In this document: one piece after another, positions 34,187 through 44,300 of the stretch
Layout of the letters: each line of letters starts with the position of its first letter
Position numbering within the stretch: the first letter of the stretch is position 1
Translations under genes and position numbers: made by a program
Notes under the pieces: model-generated
What the model was told of the DNA's origin: nothing
What the model saw: only the letters and a program-made list of their open reading frames with translations
The model's database searches: none
NCBI GenBank assembly: GCA_024641545.1
Contig: JAHECW010000011.1
Coordinates: 1 to 57,651, forward strand
DNA length: 57,651 nucleotides
Direction: 5' to 3'
Source of the DNA: Acidobacteriota bacterium
GTDB taxonomy: Bacteria > Acidobacteriota > Thermoanaerobaculia > Thermoanaerobaculales > Sulfomarinibacteraceae

Positions 34187-35539
34187 ATGACGTACCGGAC
34201 TCAAAACGTCGCCTTTCCGTACTTTGTCGTTGCGCTGCTCCTTTTCGGACTCCAGGTCATCGTCGGTCTGTGGTTGGCGATCAACTACTTCTTCACCGTG
34301 CCGCAGGACGTCGTCAACGTGTTTTCCTTCGCCACCGCCCGGGCGATGCACACCAACCTGGCGGTGCTGTGGCTCCTGCTCGGTTTCATGGGATCGACCT
34401 TCTACATGGTCCCAGAGGAAACCGAGAGCGAGCTCGCGTGGCCCAAGCTCGCCGTCGCCCAGCTCGTCATCCTCTCCCTCACCGGGGTCACGGCGCTGGT
34501 CGGTTTCCTCTTCGGCTGGACCCAGGGGCGTCCGTTGTTGGAGATTCCATTCACCCTCGATGTGGTGATCGTGATCGGGGTGCTGATGTTCCTGGCGAAC
34601 ATCGGCACGACCATGATCCGCGCCAAACGCTGGACCGCAACCCAGGGCTCGCTCCTCGCAGGTCTGGTGTTCCTTGCGCTGATGTACCTCTTCGGGATGC
34701 CGTTTTACAAAAACCTGGCGGTCGACTGGTACTACTGGTGGTGGGTGATCCACCTCTGGGTCGAGGGCGCCTGGGAGCTCATCGCCGCCGCCCTCACCGC
34801 CTTCATTCTGATGAAGCTCACCGGCGTCGATCGCAAGGTGGTCGAGAAGTGGCTCTACGTCGAGCTCGGACTCTTCCTCTTTACCGGGATCGCGGGCACC
34901 GGCCACCACTATTACTGGCTCGGTGCGCCCAAGTACTGGCTCTGGGTCGGCGGGATCTTCTCCGCCCTCGAGCCGCTGCCGATCCTCCTGATGGTCGTCG
35001 ACACCCTGCGCGATGTCCGCAAACGGACGAAACCGCTGGAGCCGAAGCTCACCTGGGTCTATCTGATCGGGATGATCATCCTGCACTTCATCGGCGCCGG
35101 GCTTTTCGGATTCGCGCACACGCTGCCGGGGATCAACTACTACACCCACGGCAGCCAGGTCACGGTCTCGCACGGCCACCTGGCCTTCTTCGGCGCCTAC
35201 GTTCTCCTCAACCTCACCTTCTTCTACTTCGCCATCCCACGGCTCAAGGGGCTGCCGGGGAACAACTACGACGAGAGGGCCGGGCACTGGGGCTTCTGGA
35301 TGATGTCCCTCGGTGTGGTCGGGATGAGCCTCGCCTTCGCTGTCGCCGGGGTGCTCCAAAGCTATCTCGAGCGGATGATGGGTCAGTCGTACATGCTCTC
35401 CCAGGAGCCGATCCGGTTCTGGATGTTCGTCGTCTTCCTGCACGGGCTGATCGTGGTCGCCGGAGTCTTCATCACGATCAAGCACCTGCTGACCCTGAAA
35501 CCAGCGCCGGCCGGCGCGGGAGGTGGCGCGGGCTCGTAA
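34187..35539 (+). CDS. norB: Nitric oxide reductase catalytic subunit (cNOR-type)
   Basis: 450 aa, 12 predicted membrane helices. Heme b and b3 ligands are visible: H55, and H329/H331 in SHGHLAF. The non-heme iron site has H189, H240 and H241. E193, E197 and E262 keep the spacing of the catalytic glutamates of Pseudomonas NorB (E211, E215, E280 relative to H207 and H259). It therefore looks fully active for 2 NO to N2O. No norQ/norD/norE accessory genes are adjacent. GGGAGG precedes the ATG. A strong terminator follows. Confidence 0.95.
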   Translation: MTYRTQNVAFPYFVVALLLFGLQVIVGLWLAINYFFTVPQDVVNVFSFATARAMHTNLAVLWLLLGFMGSTFYMVPEETESELAWPKLAVAQLVILSLTGVTALVGFLFGWTQGRPLLEIPFTLDVVIVIGVLMFLANIGTTMIRAKRWTATQGSLLAGLVFLALMYLFGMPFYKNLAVDWYYWWWVIHLWVEGAWELIAAALTAFILMKLTGVDRKVVEKWLYVELGLFLFTGIAGTGHHYYWLGAPKYWLWVGGIFSALEPLPILLMVVDTLRDVRKRTKPLEPKLTWVYLIGMIILHFIGAGLFGFAHTLPGINYYTHGSQVTVSHGHLAFFGAYVLLNLTFFYFAIPRLKGLPGNNYDERAGHWGFWMMSLGVVGMSLAFAVAGVLQSYLERMMGQSYMLSQEPIRFWMFVVFLHGLIVVAGVFITIKHLLTLKPAPAGAGGGAGS

Positions 35540-35550
35540 ACGCGCGCCGA

Positions 35551-35598
35551 AAACGAAAACCCCGGTGGGAACTGCGAAGTTCCCACCGGTCTTCGTTT
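35551..35598. terminator. Bidirectional terminator after norB
   Basis: A 12-bp perfect stem CCGGTGGGAACT/AGTTCCCACCGG with GCGA loop is flanked by AAACGAAAA and TCTTCGTTT, the outer AAACGAA/TTCGTTT also pairing. It could stop norCB transcripts and anything arriving from the minus strand. Confidence 0.85.
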
Positions 35599-35639
35599 CA
35601 ACCCACCATCGCAGCCGCCGGAGGCCATCCCGCGCCTGT

Positions 35640-36213
35640 CAGATAAGACCACCGCGGCACCGAAGTCCCTGTCGTCCGACGACGAAAGCCACCCCTCTTT
35701 CGTTTCTGCATCGGCGGAATCGTCGTCGGGTCCGAGGTCACGTTGTCGAGTACCGATCCGTAGCAGTAGATTTGCCCTGTTGCGGCAGCGGACCAGAAGT
35801 CGACATGGCCGGTGACGGGATGGTACTGGTCGAAGATCCGCTTGAGCTGGTCATTGCTCCACGGCAGGAGGATCAGGTTCTCCTCACCGAGCATCGTCCC
35901 ATCGGCGGCGAAGATCTCGAAGTCGACGCGAGTCGCCGTATTGCTCGCATTCAAACAACCGACGTTGAATTGCATGACCGATTCGGTACTCCCCGAGCAG
36001 CGTCAACCCCTCTCGCTGGCCCCTGTAGAACATGTGATAGGTCCCACCGACCACCACCGCGCTGTCCACATAGCTGTTGTAGTCCCACGCATCCAGATCG
36101 GGTGTCGGAGCCACCGGGTTCGCTGGATTCGCCACCCACTCGGTCTGCGCCACCGCGACATCCGGAATCACGGAAACGGCAGCCACCAAAATCAAACACC
36201 AGTTCCTCCTCAT
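35640..36213 (-). pseudogene. Remnant of a secreted protein gene (glycosidase-like N-terminus), frameshifted
   Basis: The minus-strand ORF from 36213 starts with a signal peptide (MRRNWCLILVAAVSVIPDVAVAQ) and a five-bladed-propeller-like start (WDYNSYVDSAVVVGGTYHMFYRG), then degenerates. Around 35975 the reading continues in another frame with a typical C-terminal exoprotein module (VDFEIFAADGTMLGEENLILLPWSNDQLKRIF...GSVLDNVTSDPTT). The two halves look like the ends of one larger extracellular protein joined by a big internal deletion and a frameshift. The last part of the 125-aa ORF is read-through. It is unlikely to be functional. Confidence 0.6.
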
Positions 36214-36475
36214 GCCGCACTCCTTTCACCGTTGTGTTTCCTCCAACGTGGGTCAGCGCCCATGGGCAGTCATGATGAAAATGTGCGGAAGATCTGCGGA
36301 CACCTTTGCGGGGTCAGCGGGAGTCCCGCCCGTAATGAGGTACGCTTCTGTTCCCGATCTTCTCGTCGCACTCTCCACGGCGACGCTCTGTGAACATCCA
36401 GCCGTCTCAAAATTCGATTATGATGACGGCGACAACTCAAACTCAAACGCTCTAAAAAATCCCTTGGGGGGTCTA

Positions 36476-38200
36476 ATGACGCAACATGTGGTCGTCACCG
36501 TATCGCTCCTGCTGGCATGTCTGACTTCGGTCCCCGTGCGAGCTGTCGAGACCATCGACTGTCCGAACTCGCCAACCCCGCCACCGTCGGGTGTGTGCGC
36601 GGTCGTCAGCGGCGACGCTTCCACATTAATCGAGGCGACATTGCTCACCGAGGAGGCGATTCTCCGAAATGGCCACCTCATGATCGACGCGGCGGGCATC
36701 ATCACCTGCGCCGGCTGCGATTGCAGTGCGCAACCGGGGTTCGCCACGGCGACCCGGGTCACCTGCGCCGACGGAGTGGCGTCGCCCGGTCTCATCAACC
36801 TCCACGACCATATCAACTGGGCGGACTCACCGCCCGTCGACCACGGGCTCGAGCGCTATGATCACCGGCACGACTGGCGCATGGGTCTGCGCGGCCACAC
36901 CCGGCTCACCATCCCCTCCTCCACCGGGTCCGACTGGGGTCGCTCGTGGTGCGAACTTCGCCACCTCCTCGCCGGAACGACCTCCATGATGGGGTCGGGC
37001 TCGGCCCCGAACTTCGTCCGGAACCTCGACACGACGATTGACCAGGACGGGCTCGGCCAAGACCCGCTCTGGGCTCCGACCTTTCCACTGGACGATTCCG
37101 CGGGGGTGCTCCTCGTCGGCAGCTGCGCCTACCCGGGCTTCAATGGTCCCTACCCCGGTGAGACCTTCATGCCCCACACGGCCGAGGGGGTCGATCCCGA
37201 GGCGCGTAACGAGTTTCTCTGCCTCTCCGACGACACTCTCCCGGGCGGCCACGACGCCATCGACGACGCGGCGTTGGTCCACGCCATCGGACTGCTGCCC
37301 GACGACGCCGATCTCCTCGCCTCCCGCTTCGGATCCGTGGTCTGGTCGCCGAGAAGCAACATCTCGCTCTACGGGATGACCGCGCCGGTCACGACGTATC
37401 GGGACCTCGGCGTCAACATCGCATTGGGGACAGATTGGATCCCCTCCGGCTCGATGAACATCCTCCGCGAGCTGCAGTGCGCAAAGGACTACAGCGATTC
37501 CCTGTTGGCGTCCGAACTCAGCGACCACGACCTCGTCGGGATGGTGACCTGGAACGCCGCGTACGCGGCGCGCATGGACGACGCCATCGGTCACCTCCGG
37601 CCGGGTCTCTTCGCCGACATCGCTATTTTCGACGGCTCCGTCAACCTCGACGCGGCGGCGGTTGTCGATGCCGCGGCCCCGGACGTGGTGCTGGTGCTCA
37701 AGGCCGGTCTGCCGATGTACGGCGACGCGCCGGTCATGGAGGCCCTCGGCGCCGGCGCCGGCGGGTGCGAGCTTCTGAGCGGCTGCCTGGCCGGCAAGCG
37801 CGCCTGCGTCACCCGGGAAGGTGCGGCGGTCGGTGCGACCCTGGCCAACCTCAGTGCCACCTACACCAACTACCCACTCTTCGTCTGCTCCAACCCACCT
37901 CCCGACGAACCCACCTGCATCCCCTACCGCAACGAATCGGACGGCATCCTTTTCGACGGCATTCCAGTCGCAGGGGATGCGGACGGTGACGGCGTGCTCG
38001 ACGGCGCCGACAACTGCCCGGCGGTCTTCAACCCACCACGCCCGGTGGACAACTTCCTCCAGGGCGACGCCGAGGGTGACGGCGTCGGCGACGCCTGCGA
38101 CCGTTGCCCCCTCGACCCTGGAGAAATCGTGTGCATCGCCCTGTTCTACGACGGCTTCGAGTCGGGTGACGCATCGGCCTGGTCGAACATCGTGCCCTGA
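36476..38200 (+). CDS. Secreted amidohydrolase-superfamily protein with TSP3-like repeats and FESGD tail
   Basis: 574 aa from ATG 36476, after GGGGGG; the longer track ORF is unsupported. A signal peptide (about 1-23, ending VRAVE) precedes a metal-dependent amidohydrolase barrel, with HDH in INLHDHINWA and a late aspartate in ALGTDWIPSG. The barrel seems to lack a carbamylated-lysine motif. Near residues 495-545 are calcium-type repeats (DADGDGVLDGADNCP, DAEGDGVGDACDRCP). It ends with FYDGFESGDASAWS. Likely an extracellular cyclic amidase or deaminase; substrate unknown. Many disulfide cysteines fit export. Confidence 0.8.
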   Translation: MTQHVVVTVSLLLACLTSVPVRAVETIDCPNSPTPPPSGVCAVVSGDASTLIEATLLTEEAILRNGHLMIDAAGIITCAGCDCSAQPGFATATRVTCADGVASPGLINLHDHINWADSPPVDHGLERYDHRHDWRMGLRGHTRLTIPSSTGSDWGRSWCELRHLLAGTTSMMGSGSAPNFVRNLDTTIDQDGLGQDPLWAPTFPLDDSAGVLLVGSCAYPGFNGPYPGETFMPHTAEGVDPEARNEFLCLSDDTLPGGHDAIDDAALVHAIGLLPDDADLLASRFGSVVWSPRSNISLYGMTAPVTTYRDLGVNIALGTDWIPSGSMNILRELQCAKDYSDSLLASELSDHDLVGMVTWNAAYAARMDDAIGHLRPGLFADIAIFDGSVNLDAAAVVDAAAPDVVLVLKAGLPMYGDAPVMEALGAGAGGCELLSGCLAGKRACVTREGAAVGATLANLSATYTNYPLFVCSNPPPDEPTCIPYRNESDGILFDGIPVAGDADGDGVLDGADNCPAVFNPPRPVDNFLQGDAEGDGVGDACDRCPLDPGEIVCIALFYDGFESGDASAWSNIVP

Positions 38201-38272
38201 GCCGGACGGGTGCCGACGAGGGCCACGGATGAGTGGCACCTGAGAACTCGTTACGGGCGCCGCGGGAAACGT

Positions 38273-39490
38273 CTACCGGCGCGCGACCTGCAGCTCCCTG
38301 GCAGCCGGCAGCACCACCGCCGCTTTGTCGAGAGCGTGTGTGTCGACCAGGACCTCGCGGTGGTCGAGATAGATCGCGGTGAAGACACCATCGTCGATCT
38401 CGAGGGCCGCCGGCCGGCCGCCGGTGTAGTAGCTCGAGAGCATTCCGGTGTCGATGAGAAAGACCCGGTCCTTGAATCGAACCCGGATGAGTCCCTCGCG
38501 GTCGGGGGTGTGCCCGACGACCATGACATCGGCGCCGATCCCGTCGAGGAGGGCGGCCATCTCGTCACCCTGGAGCTCCTCGTCCCACCTCGTCGGGCCG
38601 CGGAACCAGAGCGGCCCTTCGGGCGACATCATGAGCCAGTCGTCGATCCCGGCAACGGGCTTGAGCTGCTCGGCGTGACGGCGGACCAGATCGGTGGAGT
38701 CCTCCTTCTCGGCCTCGACCATGAGGGCGTGGACGGCGTAGCCGACCTCGACGACGCTCGCCGTCGGCGCGAGGATGCTCTTCGACACGAGGTACCTCCG
38801 CGCCGAGTCGAAGGTCTTCATCTCGGACGCCACCGCGTCGTTGATCTCGGCGACCGACATCCCGGCCACCTGGGGGCTGACCCCACCGTGAATGAAGAGC
38901 GCACCATCGATCATGATCGCCACCGGGAGCGCCCGCAGCCACTTGCCGTAGACGCCGTTGGGCTCCAACGCCTCGACGTACTCGGCCCAACCGAGGGGGT
39001 GTTCGACCATCCAGGCCTGCATGGCGGCATCATCGGTGGGCTCCCCGGTCAGGCCCCGGTAGCTCTTCACCGCCGACCAGAGCTTTTTGCGCTTCTTCTC
39101 GGACTTGCCGTCGACAAAAGTCGAGTAGATCTCGGGGTCGGCGTCGCGATAGAACCCGGAGAGATTCATGATCTCGTGGTTGCCGAGAATGCACTCGACG
39201 CTGCCGCCGGCCGCGGCCGCTTCGCCTTCGAGCCGCATGAGAAGATCGACGACCGCGCGGACATCGCGGCCGCGGTCGAAGAGATCGCCGAGCTGGATGT
39301 AGGCGGCGTCGCCACCGGCCCACTTCAGGTCCTCGTCGAGGATGCCGGCCTCCTGCAGAATCGAGCTCAACCCGTCGAAGCTCCCGTGGACATCGCCGAC
39401 GGCCACGATCCGGCCGGTCTCCGCCGCCGAGGCCGCCAGCGCCACCATCATCACGAATACCAAAACGAGATGTCGACGCCTGACCATCAT
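38273..39490 (-). CDS. Exported calcineurin-like metallophosphatase (Shewanella-like type)
   Basis: 405 aa. A signal peptide (about 1-22, ending ASAAE) is followed by the metallophosphoesterase fold: GDVHG (32-36), GDLFDRG, GNHEI and a late VGHTP. This order fits the bacterial Shewanella-like Ser/Thr phosphatase subfamily, here predicted periplasmic. The role is probably dephosphorylation of exported proteins or phosphomonoesters. Upstream two ATG codons are in tandem; either may serve. Confidence 0.85.
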   Translation of the reverse strand: MMVRRRHLVLVFVMMVALAASAAETGRIVAVGDVHGSFDGLSSILQEAGILDEDLKWAGGDAAYIQLGDLFDRGRDVRAVVDLLMRLEGEAAAAGGSVECILGNHEIMNLSGFYRDADPEIYSTFVDGKSEKKRKKLWSAVKSYRGLTGEPTDDAAMQAWMVEHPLGWAEYVEALEPNGVYGKWLRALPVAIMIDGALFIHGGVSPQVAGMSVAEINDAVASEMKTFDSARRYLVSKSILAPTASVVEVGYAVHALMVEAEKEDSTDLVRRHAEQLKPVAGIDDWLMMSPEGPLWFRGPTRWDEELQGDEMAALLDGIGADVMVVGHTPDREGLIRVRFKDRVFLIDTGMLSSYYTGGRPAALEIDDGVFTAIYLDHREVLVDTHALDKAAVVLPAARELQVARR

Positions 39491-39592
39491 CCGCGGCTCC
39501 AGTCGAGTTCAAAAGGTGCGAAGCTCATGCCAAGTCTAACCCCGCCAAAACGAAACGGCATTCCGACCACGCTCCCTTGAACCGCCCGTGTG

Positions 39593-39640
39593 GGAGCCAG
39601 GCACACCCTCGCGCGAGCCCAAGGACGAAGCCAGGCACCC
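39593..39640. repeat. Two copies of a GGAGCCAGGCAC motif
   Basis: GGAGCCAGGCAC (39593-39604) and GAAGCCAGGCACCC (39627-39640) are related to the reverse complement of GGTGCCTGGCTCC near 33228. They lie in the non-coding gap between phosphatase and symporter. Confidence 0.5.
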
Positions 39641-39693
39641 TTCCCGCCGATCCCCGACGTCGGACCTGCCTTGCGACGGACTGGGGCGAACCT

Positions 39694-39721
39694 GTCAACT
39701 GTCGACTGTCGACTGTCGACC
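39694..39721. repeat. Heptamer array (R7f)
   Basis: GTCAACT-GTCGACT-GTCGACT-GTCGACC, four near-perfect 7-bp units. It encodes the last residues (STVDS) and the TGA stop of the symporter on the minus strand. Confidence 0.88.
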
Positions 39722-41167
39722 TCGCGCCAGAACTCCGACCGCCATGACGAGGGTGCTGGCGATCAGGGCGAAGGTGGCGGGCACGGCGGGGTTGTTGTGG
39801 TAGTGGGTGATGCCGCCGTAGTACATCCCGAAGTGGACGACCAGTGCCGTGACCGCGGCGGTTGCCGCAAGCCTGGCGGTGGCCCGTTCGCTGAAGAGGC
39901 CGAAGACCACCGGCGCGAAGGTGGCGGCGAAGAGCCCGTAGACCCCGTTCTGGGCGAAGATCGCCACCGAGAGCGACGGCGCGACGATCTGCCGCCACGC
40001 CAAAAAGGCGGTCACCGGCGCCAGCACGACCAGGAAGACCCGCCCCACCCCGAGCAATCGCGCGCGGATCGCGTCGTCGTTCATCCCCGTCGCCCGCGCC
40101 AGATTCGCCCAGAGGTCGTTGGCGACGATCGTCGACAACGCGAGAATGATGCCTTCAAGGGTCGAGAACCCGGCCGCCAGCAGGCCGAGCATGACCAGGG
40201 CCCGGAGCCCGGGTGCGAAGGAGGTCGAGATATAGGTCGCCACAACCTGATCGGGAGCGTAGACCGCGCCGAGATCGACGCGGGCGTAGAGCCCGACCAG
40301 GAGCACGGTGGTGAAAACCGTCCCCGCGACCATGGCGGTCACGAGATAGACGTTGACGTCGCGTTCGGTGCGCAGGTAGAGCGATTTGGAGATGATGTGC
40401 GGCTGCATGATGATCGCCACGCCGATGGCGAAGTTCGCCACCACCACCTCGAAGAGATCGCGGAAGAGCAGGCTCGAGGGGTTGGTCATGCTGCCGTAGA
40501 AGGGTGCGATCGCGTCCAACCGGCCGAAAAAGGCGCCCAACCCACCGCCGAAGATCTCCAGACCCGAGGCCACCAGCAGCACCGCCACCGCGAGCATGGT
40601 CACGGCCTGGACGCTGTTGGAGACGACGTGCAGGCTGGCGCCGCCGAGCAGAATCGAGGTGAAGGCGAGCGCCACCACGATCGAGATCGCCAACCACATG
40701 GAGATCTGCAGGACGCTCATCAGCACGAGGACGAGCGCCGTCACGATGAGCACCAGGAATGTGATCTGGAGCAGGCTCGCGACGGCGAAGAGCAGGGTCA
40801 GGCGGCGGTCGCCGTAGCGGTCGCCAAGCCACTGCGGCACGGTCAAGACGGTGAACCGGTCGCCGATCTGGCGGAACTTCTTGGTCGTGACAATCAGCGC
40901 GAGAAAGATCCCCAGCGGCGCCGCGAAACCATAACCGACGATCCCCGACCAGCCGTAGGCGTGGATCAGACCGGGGTTGATGACGAAGGTCGCCACCGAG
41001 GTCATGTTCGCCGCGAGCGACAGTCCGACGAAGAACGGCGGCACGCTGCGGCTGCCCACCGCAAAGCCCTGCATGCTCGACGCCTTGCGCCGATTCCAGA
41101 CGGCCAGCCCGACAATGGCGACGGCGTAGACGACGAAAAGGATCCAGGGCAGGGTGGTTTCGCTCAT
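39695..41167 (-). CDS. Sodium:solute symporter (SSS) family transporter
   Basis: 490 aa with about 13 membrane helices, the usual SSS layout. It begins MSETTLPWILFVVYAVAIVGLAVWNRR, with family-like FAVGSRSVPPFFVGLSLAANMTSVATFV early on. It should import a small organic solute with sodium; the substrate cannot be read from sequence. GAGGAG precedes the ATG. Its C-terminus is written by heptamer array R7f. Confidence 0.87.
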   Translation of the reverse strand: MSETTLPWILFVVYAVAIVGLAVWNRRKASSMQGFAVGSRSVPPFFVGLSLAANMTSVATFVINPGLIHAYGWSGIVGYGFAAPLGIFLALIVTTKKFRQIGDRFTVLTVPQWLGDRYGDRRLTLLFAVASLLQITFLVLIVTALVLVLMSVLQISMWLAISIVVALAFTSILLGGASLHVVSNSVQAVTMLAVAVLLVASGLEIFGGGLGAFFGRLDAIAPFYGSMTNPSSLLFRDLFEVVVANFAIGVAIIMQPHIISKSLYLRTERDVNVYLVTAMVAGTVFTTVLLVGLYARVDLGAVYAPDQVVATYISTSFAPGLRALVMLGLLAAGFSTLEGIILALSTIVANDLWANLARATGMNDDAIRARLLGVGRVFLVVLAPVTAFLAWRQIVAPSLSVAIFAQNGVYGLFAATFAPVVFGLFSERATARLAATAAVTALVVHFGMYYGGITHYHNNPAVPATFALIASTLVMAVGVLARGRQSTVDS

Positions 41168-41222
41168 GGGTGCTCCTCGGTTGCGCGACTCCGGGTATTG
41201 TACGTGGTGTCGATGCCAGAAC

Positions 41223-41345
41223 GGGTGAGGAGTCAGGGGTTAGAGTTGGGAGTTCATCACTCCTCACAATGAGCGAAGCGAGCGCTGACTTTCTAACAGC
41301 GACCGAAGGGAGCGCTCACTCCTCACTCCTCACTCCTCACCTCCC
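41223..41345. repeat. Heptamer-period inverted array (R7g)
   Basis: The left part GGGTGAG-GAGTCAG-GGGTTAG-AGTTGGG and right part TCACTCC-TCACTCC-TCACTCC-TCACCTC keep a 7-bp period. They flank AGCGAAGCGAGCGCT and CGAAGGGAGCGCT segments. The right part encodes the last codons (VRSEE) and stop of the RND pump. Confidence 0.85.
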
Positions 41346-44300
41346 GAAACCACGGATAGATCGCCGGTAATACCAGCAACGTCAGAACCGTCGAGGTCAT
41401 GAGGCCGCCGATGACCACCGTCGCCAGGGGCCGTTGGACTTCGCTTCCGGTTCCGGTGGCGAGGAGCAACGGCAGCAGCCCGAGAGCGGTGGTGACCGCA
41501 GTCATGAGCACCGCGCGCAGCCGGCCGGACGCCGCCCGGACGATGGCCTCGGCCATCGGCACTCCTCGCTTGACCAGCTGATTGAGATAGGTCACGAGGA
41601 CCATCCCGTTCTCCAAGGCGATCCCGAAGAGAGCGATGAAACCCACCGACGCCGGAACCGAGAGATTCTGCCCCGAGATCCACAGGGCCATGATCCCACC
41701 GACCAGGGCGAGAGGAATATTGAGCAGGATCAACACCGAGCTCGTCAGCGAATTGAAGCTCGAGTAGAGCAGGATGAAGATCAAAAGCAGGGTCACCGGC
41801 ACCACCAGGGCGAGTCGACGGTTGGCCTGCTGCTGGAGCTCGAACTGACCACCCCAGGTCACGAGATAACCCGGCGGAAGGTCGACTCGTGTGCCGATGG
41901 CCTGCTCCGCCTCGGCCACGAAGGAGCCGATATCGCGGTCAACCACGTTGCACTGAATGGTGATGAACCGCTGACCGCCCTCGCGGGTGATCTGCCGGGG
42001 ACCGATGATCTCACGCATCTCGGTCAGCTGTGAAAGCTGGATGGTGGCTCCATCGGCTGTTGGCACGATGATCGATGCGATGGCCTCAGCGGTACTTCGG
42101 TCGGCTTCGGGGTAACGAACCACGATATCGAAACGTCGCACACCCTCGAAGACCTGTCCGGCGGTCTCGCCTCCCACCGCCGCCCGAATGACTCCCTGGA
42201 CATGCTTCACGCTGAGGCCCCAACGGGCCACGGCTTCGCGGTCGATCCGAATCAAGAGCTGCGGCGTCCCGCTGATCTGATCGGTCTGGATATCGGCCGC
42301 TCCCCGAACACCGCCCACCACCGCCGCAATTTCATCGGCCTTGGTCTTGAGAGTCTCGAGATCATCGCCGAAGAGTTTGATGGCGAGCTCGGCCCGGACC
42401 CCTTCGAGCAGCTCCTCGACGGCCATCTGAATCGGCTGGGTGAAACTGGTCAACACCCCGGGAATCTCTCCGAGGTGATGGCGTATCACATCCTCAAGTT
42501 CCAGTTGTGTGCCGACCCGCCACTGGTTGCGCGGCGTGAGCAGGAGATACATCTCGGCACTGTTGACCGGATCGGTGTGAGCGCCCACCTCGCCGCGACC
42601 TATCCGGGTCACGACCGACACCACCTCGTCGAGTTCCATGAGGCGACGTTCCACCCTCAGGGCGACTTCAGTGCTTTCGGTGAGGGCGATGGACGGCGCC
42701 ATGGTCAACCGGAGGACGAGGGTCCCCTCCTGGAGGGTCGGCGTGAATTCAGACCCGAGCTGCGGCAGCACCAGACCACCGATGAGCATGAGGCTCAGGG
42801 CAAGAACCACCGCCACCCGCCGATGATCAGCGAAGAAGGCCAGCAAGGGTTGATAGGCCCGGTCCAACGCCGCGACCACGCGGTCGCTTGCGCTGATGCC
42901 ACCCTGCCGGGGCCGGCGCATGAGCAGCGACGCCAGGACCGGCGCCACCACGAGCGAGTAGACCAACGATCCGATCATCGCCATGACGACGGTGTAGGCG
43001 AGGGGCCTGAAGGTCTTGCCCTCGACCCCCTGAAGGCTGAACAACGGGAGAAAGACGATCACGATGATGGAAATCGCAAAGAAGATCGGCCTCCCGACCT
43101 CCACCGCAGCCCGCACGATGACGGCCGGGCGGCTCTCACCCGGATCGGCCTGTCGCAGCAAACGGTCGATGTTCTCGACCATGACAATGGTGCCGTCGAC
43201 CATCATCCCGATGGCGATGGCCAGCCCACCGAAGGACATGAGATTCGCCGAAAGCCCGAAAAACCGCATGCCGATGAGAGCTACCAGGATCGAAAATGGG
43301 ATCGACAGGCCGACGACGACACTCGCACGAAAACCGCCCATGAAACCCAGCAGGACCAGGGTGACCAAGGCGATCCCGACGATCAATGCTCTCGTGACCG
43401 TGCGGACCGCGGCGTCGACCAGGCTTTTCTGTTCGTAGTAGGGAACGATCCTGACGCCTTCGGGGAGCATCTCATTGATCTCCTCGATCCTGGATTCCAC
43501 CGCCCCGATCACCGACGAGGAGTTGGCGCCATGGAGCTTGATCACCTGGCCGGCGACCACCTCACCGATCCCGTCGCGGGTCTGAAGACCCCGTCTGACC
43601 GCACCGCCGACCTCGATCTCGGCGAGATCGGCGAGAAAGACCGGGGTCCCGTCAACGGCCTTGACCACGACCTGTCTGAGATCCCGAATCCCAGTTGCGA
43701 GACCCACCGACCGCACGACGAGCTCTTCGGCGTTGCGCTCGATGAACTGCGCACCGACGTTGAGGTTGTTGGCGCGGATGGCGTCGATGACTGTTGCAAG
43801 GGAGACGTCGTACCGCAGAAGGGAGGTGGGATCGACCTCGACGAGGAACTGCTTCTCCCACCCGCCGATGCCGAGGACCTCGGTGACCCCCGGAACCGTC
43901 TGGAGATGGAACTTGATGAGCCAATCTTGGATCGTCCGGAGTTCCTCGAGGGTGTAACGGCCCGTCTCGTCCTCGAGGTAGTAGAAGAGGACGAGGCCCA
44001 TCCCGGTGGCGATGGGTCCCATTTCGGGATCGCCAAAACCCTCGGGAATCTGCTCACGCGCCTGCTGGAGGCGTTCACCCACCAGCTGCCGCGCGAAGTG
44101 GATATCCATGTCTTCAGCGAAGTAGATGTTGACGACCGAGAGCCCGAAGTTGGAGACCGATCTGGTCTTCTCGACACCGGGCAGCCCGTTCATCGCCACC
44201 TCGACGGGGAAGGTCACGTATTTTTCGATCTCCTCCGGCGCCAGCCCTTCGGTCAGGGTGAAGACCTGGACCAGATTCGGTGAAACATCGGGAAACGCGT

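Noticed and set aside
33713-35485. 590-aa minus-strand ORF opposite norCB
   Set aside because: Acid/His-rich shadow without domains; norC and norB are unambiguous. The long shadows at 39590-41272, 42202-44283 and 28725-30077 are rejected for the same reason.
39694-39721. Attachment site or integrase core
   Set aside because: The GTCGACT repetition fits the heptamer-array class seen elsewhere; no integrase, tRNA or element boundaries are nearby.
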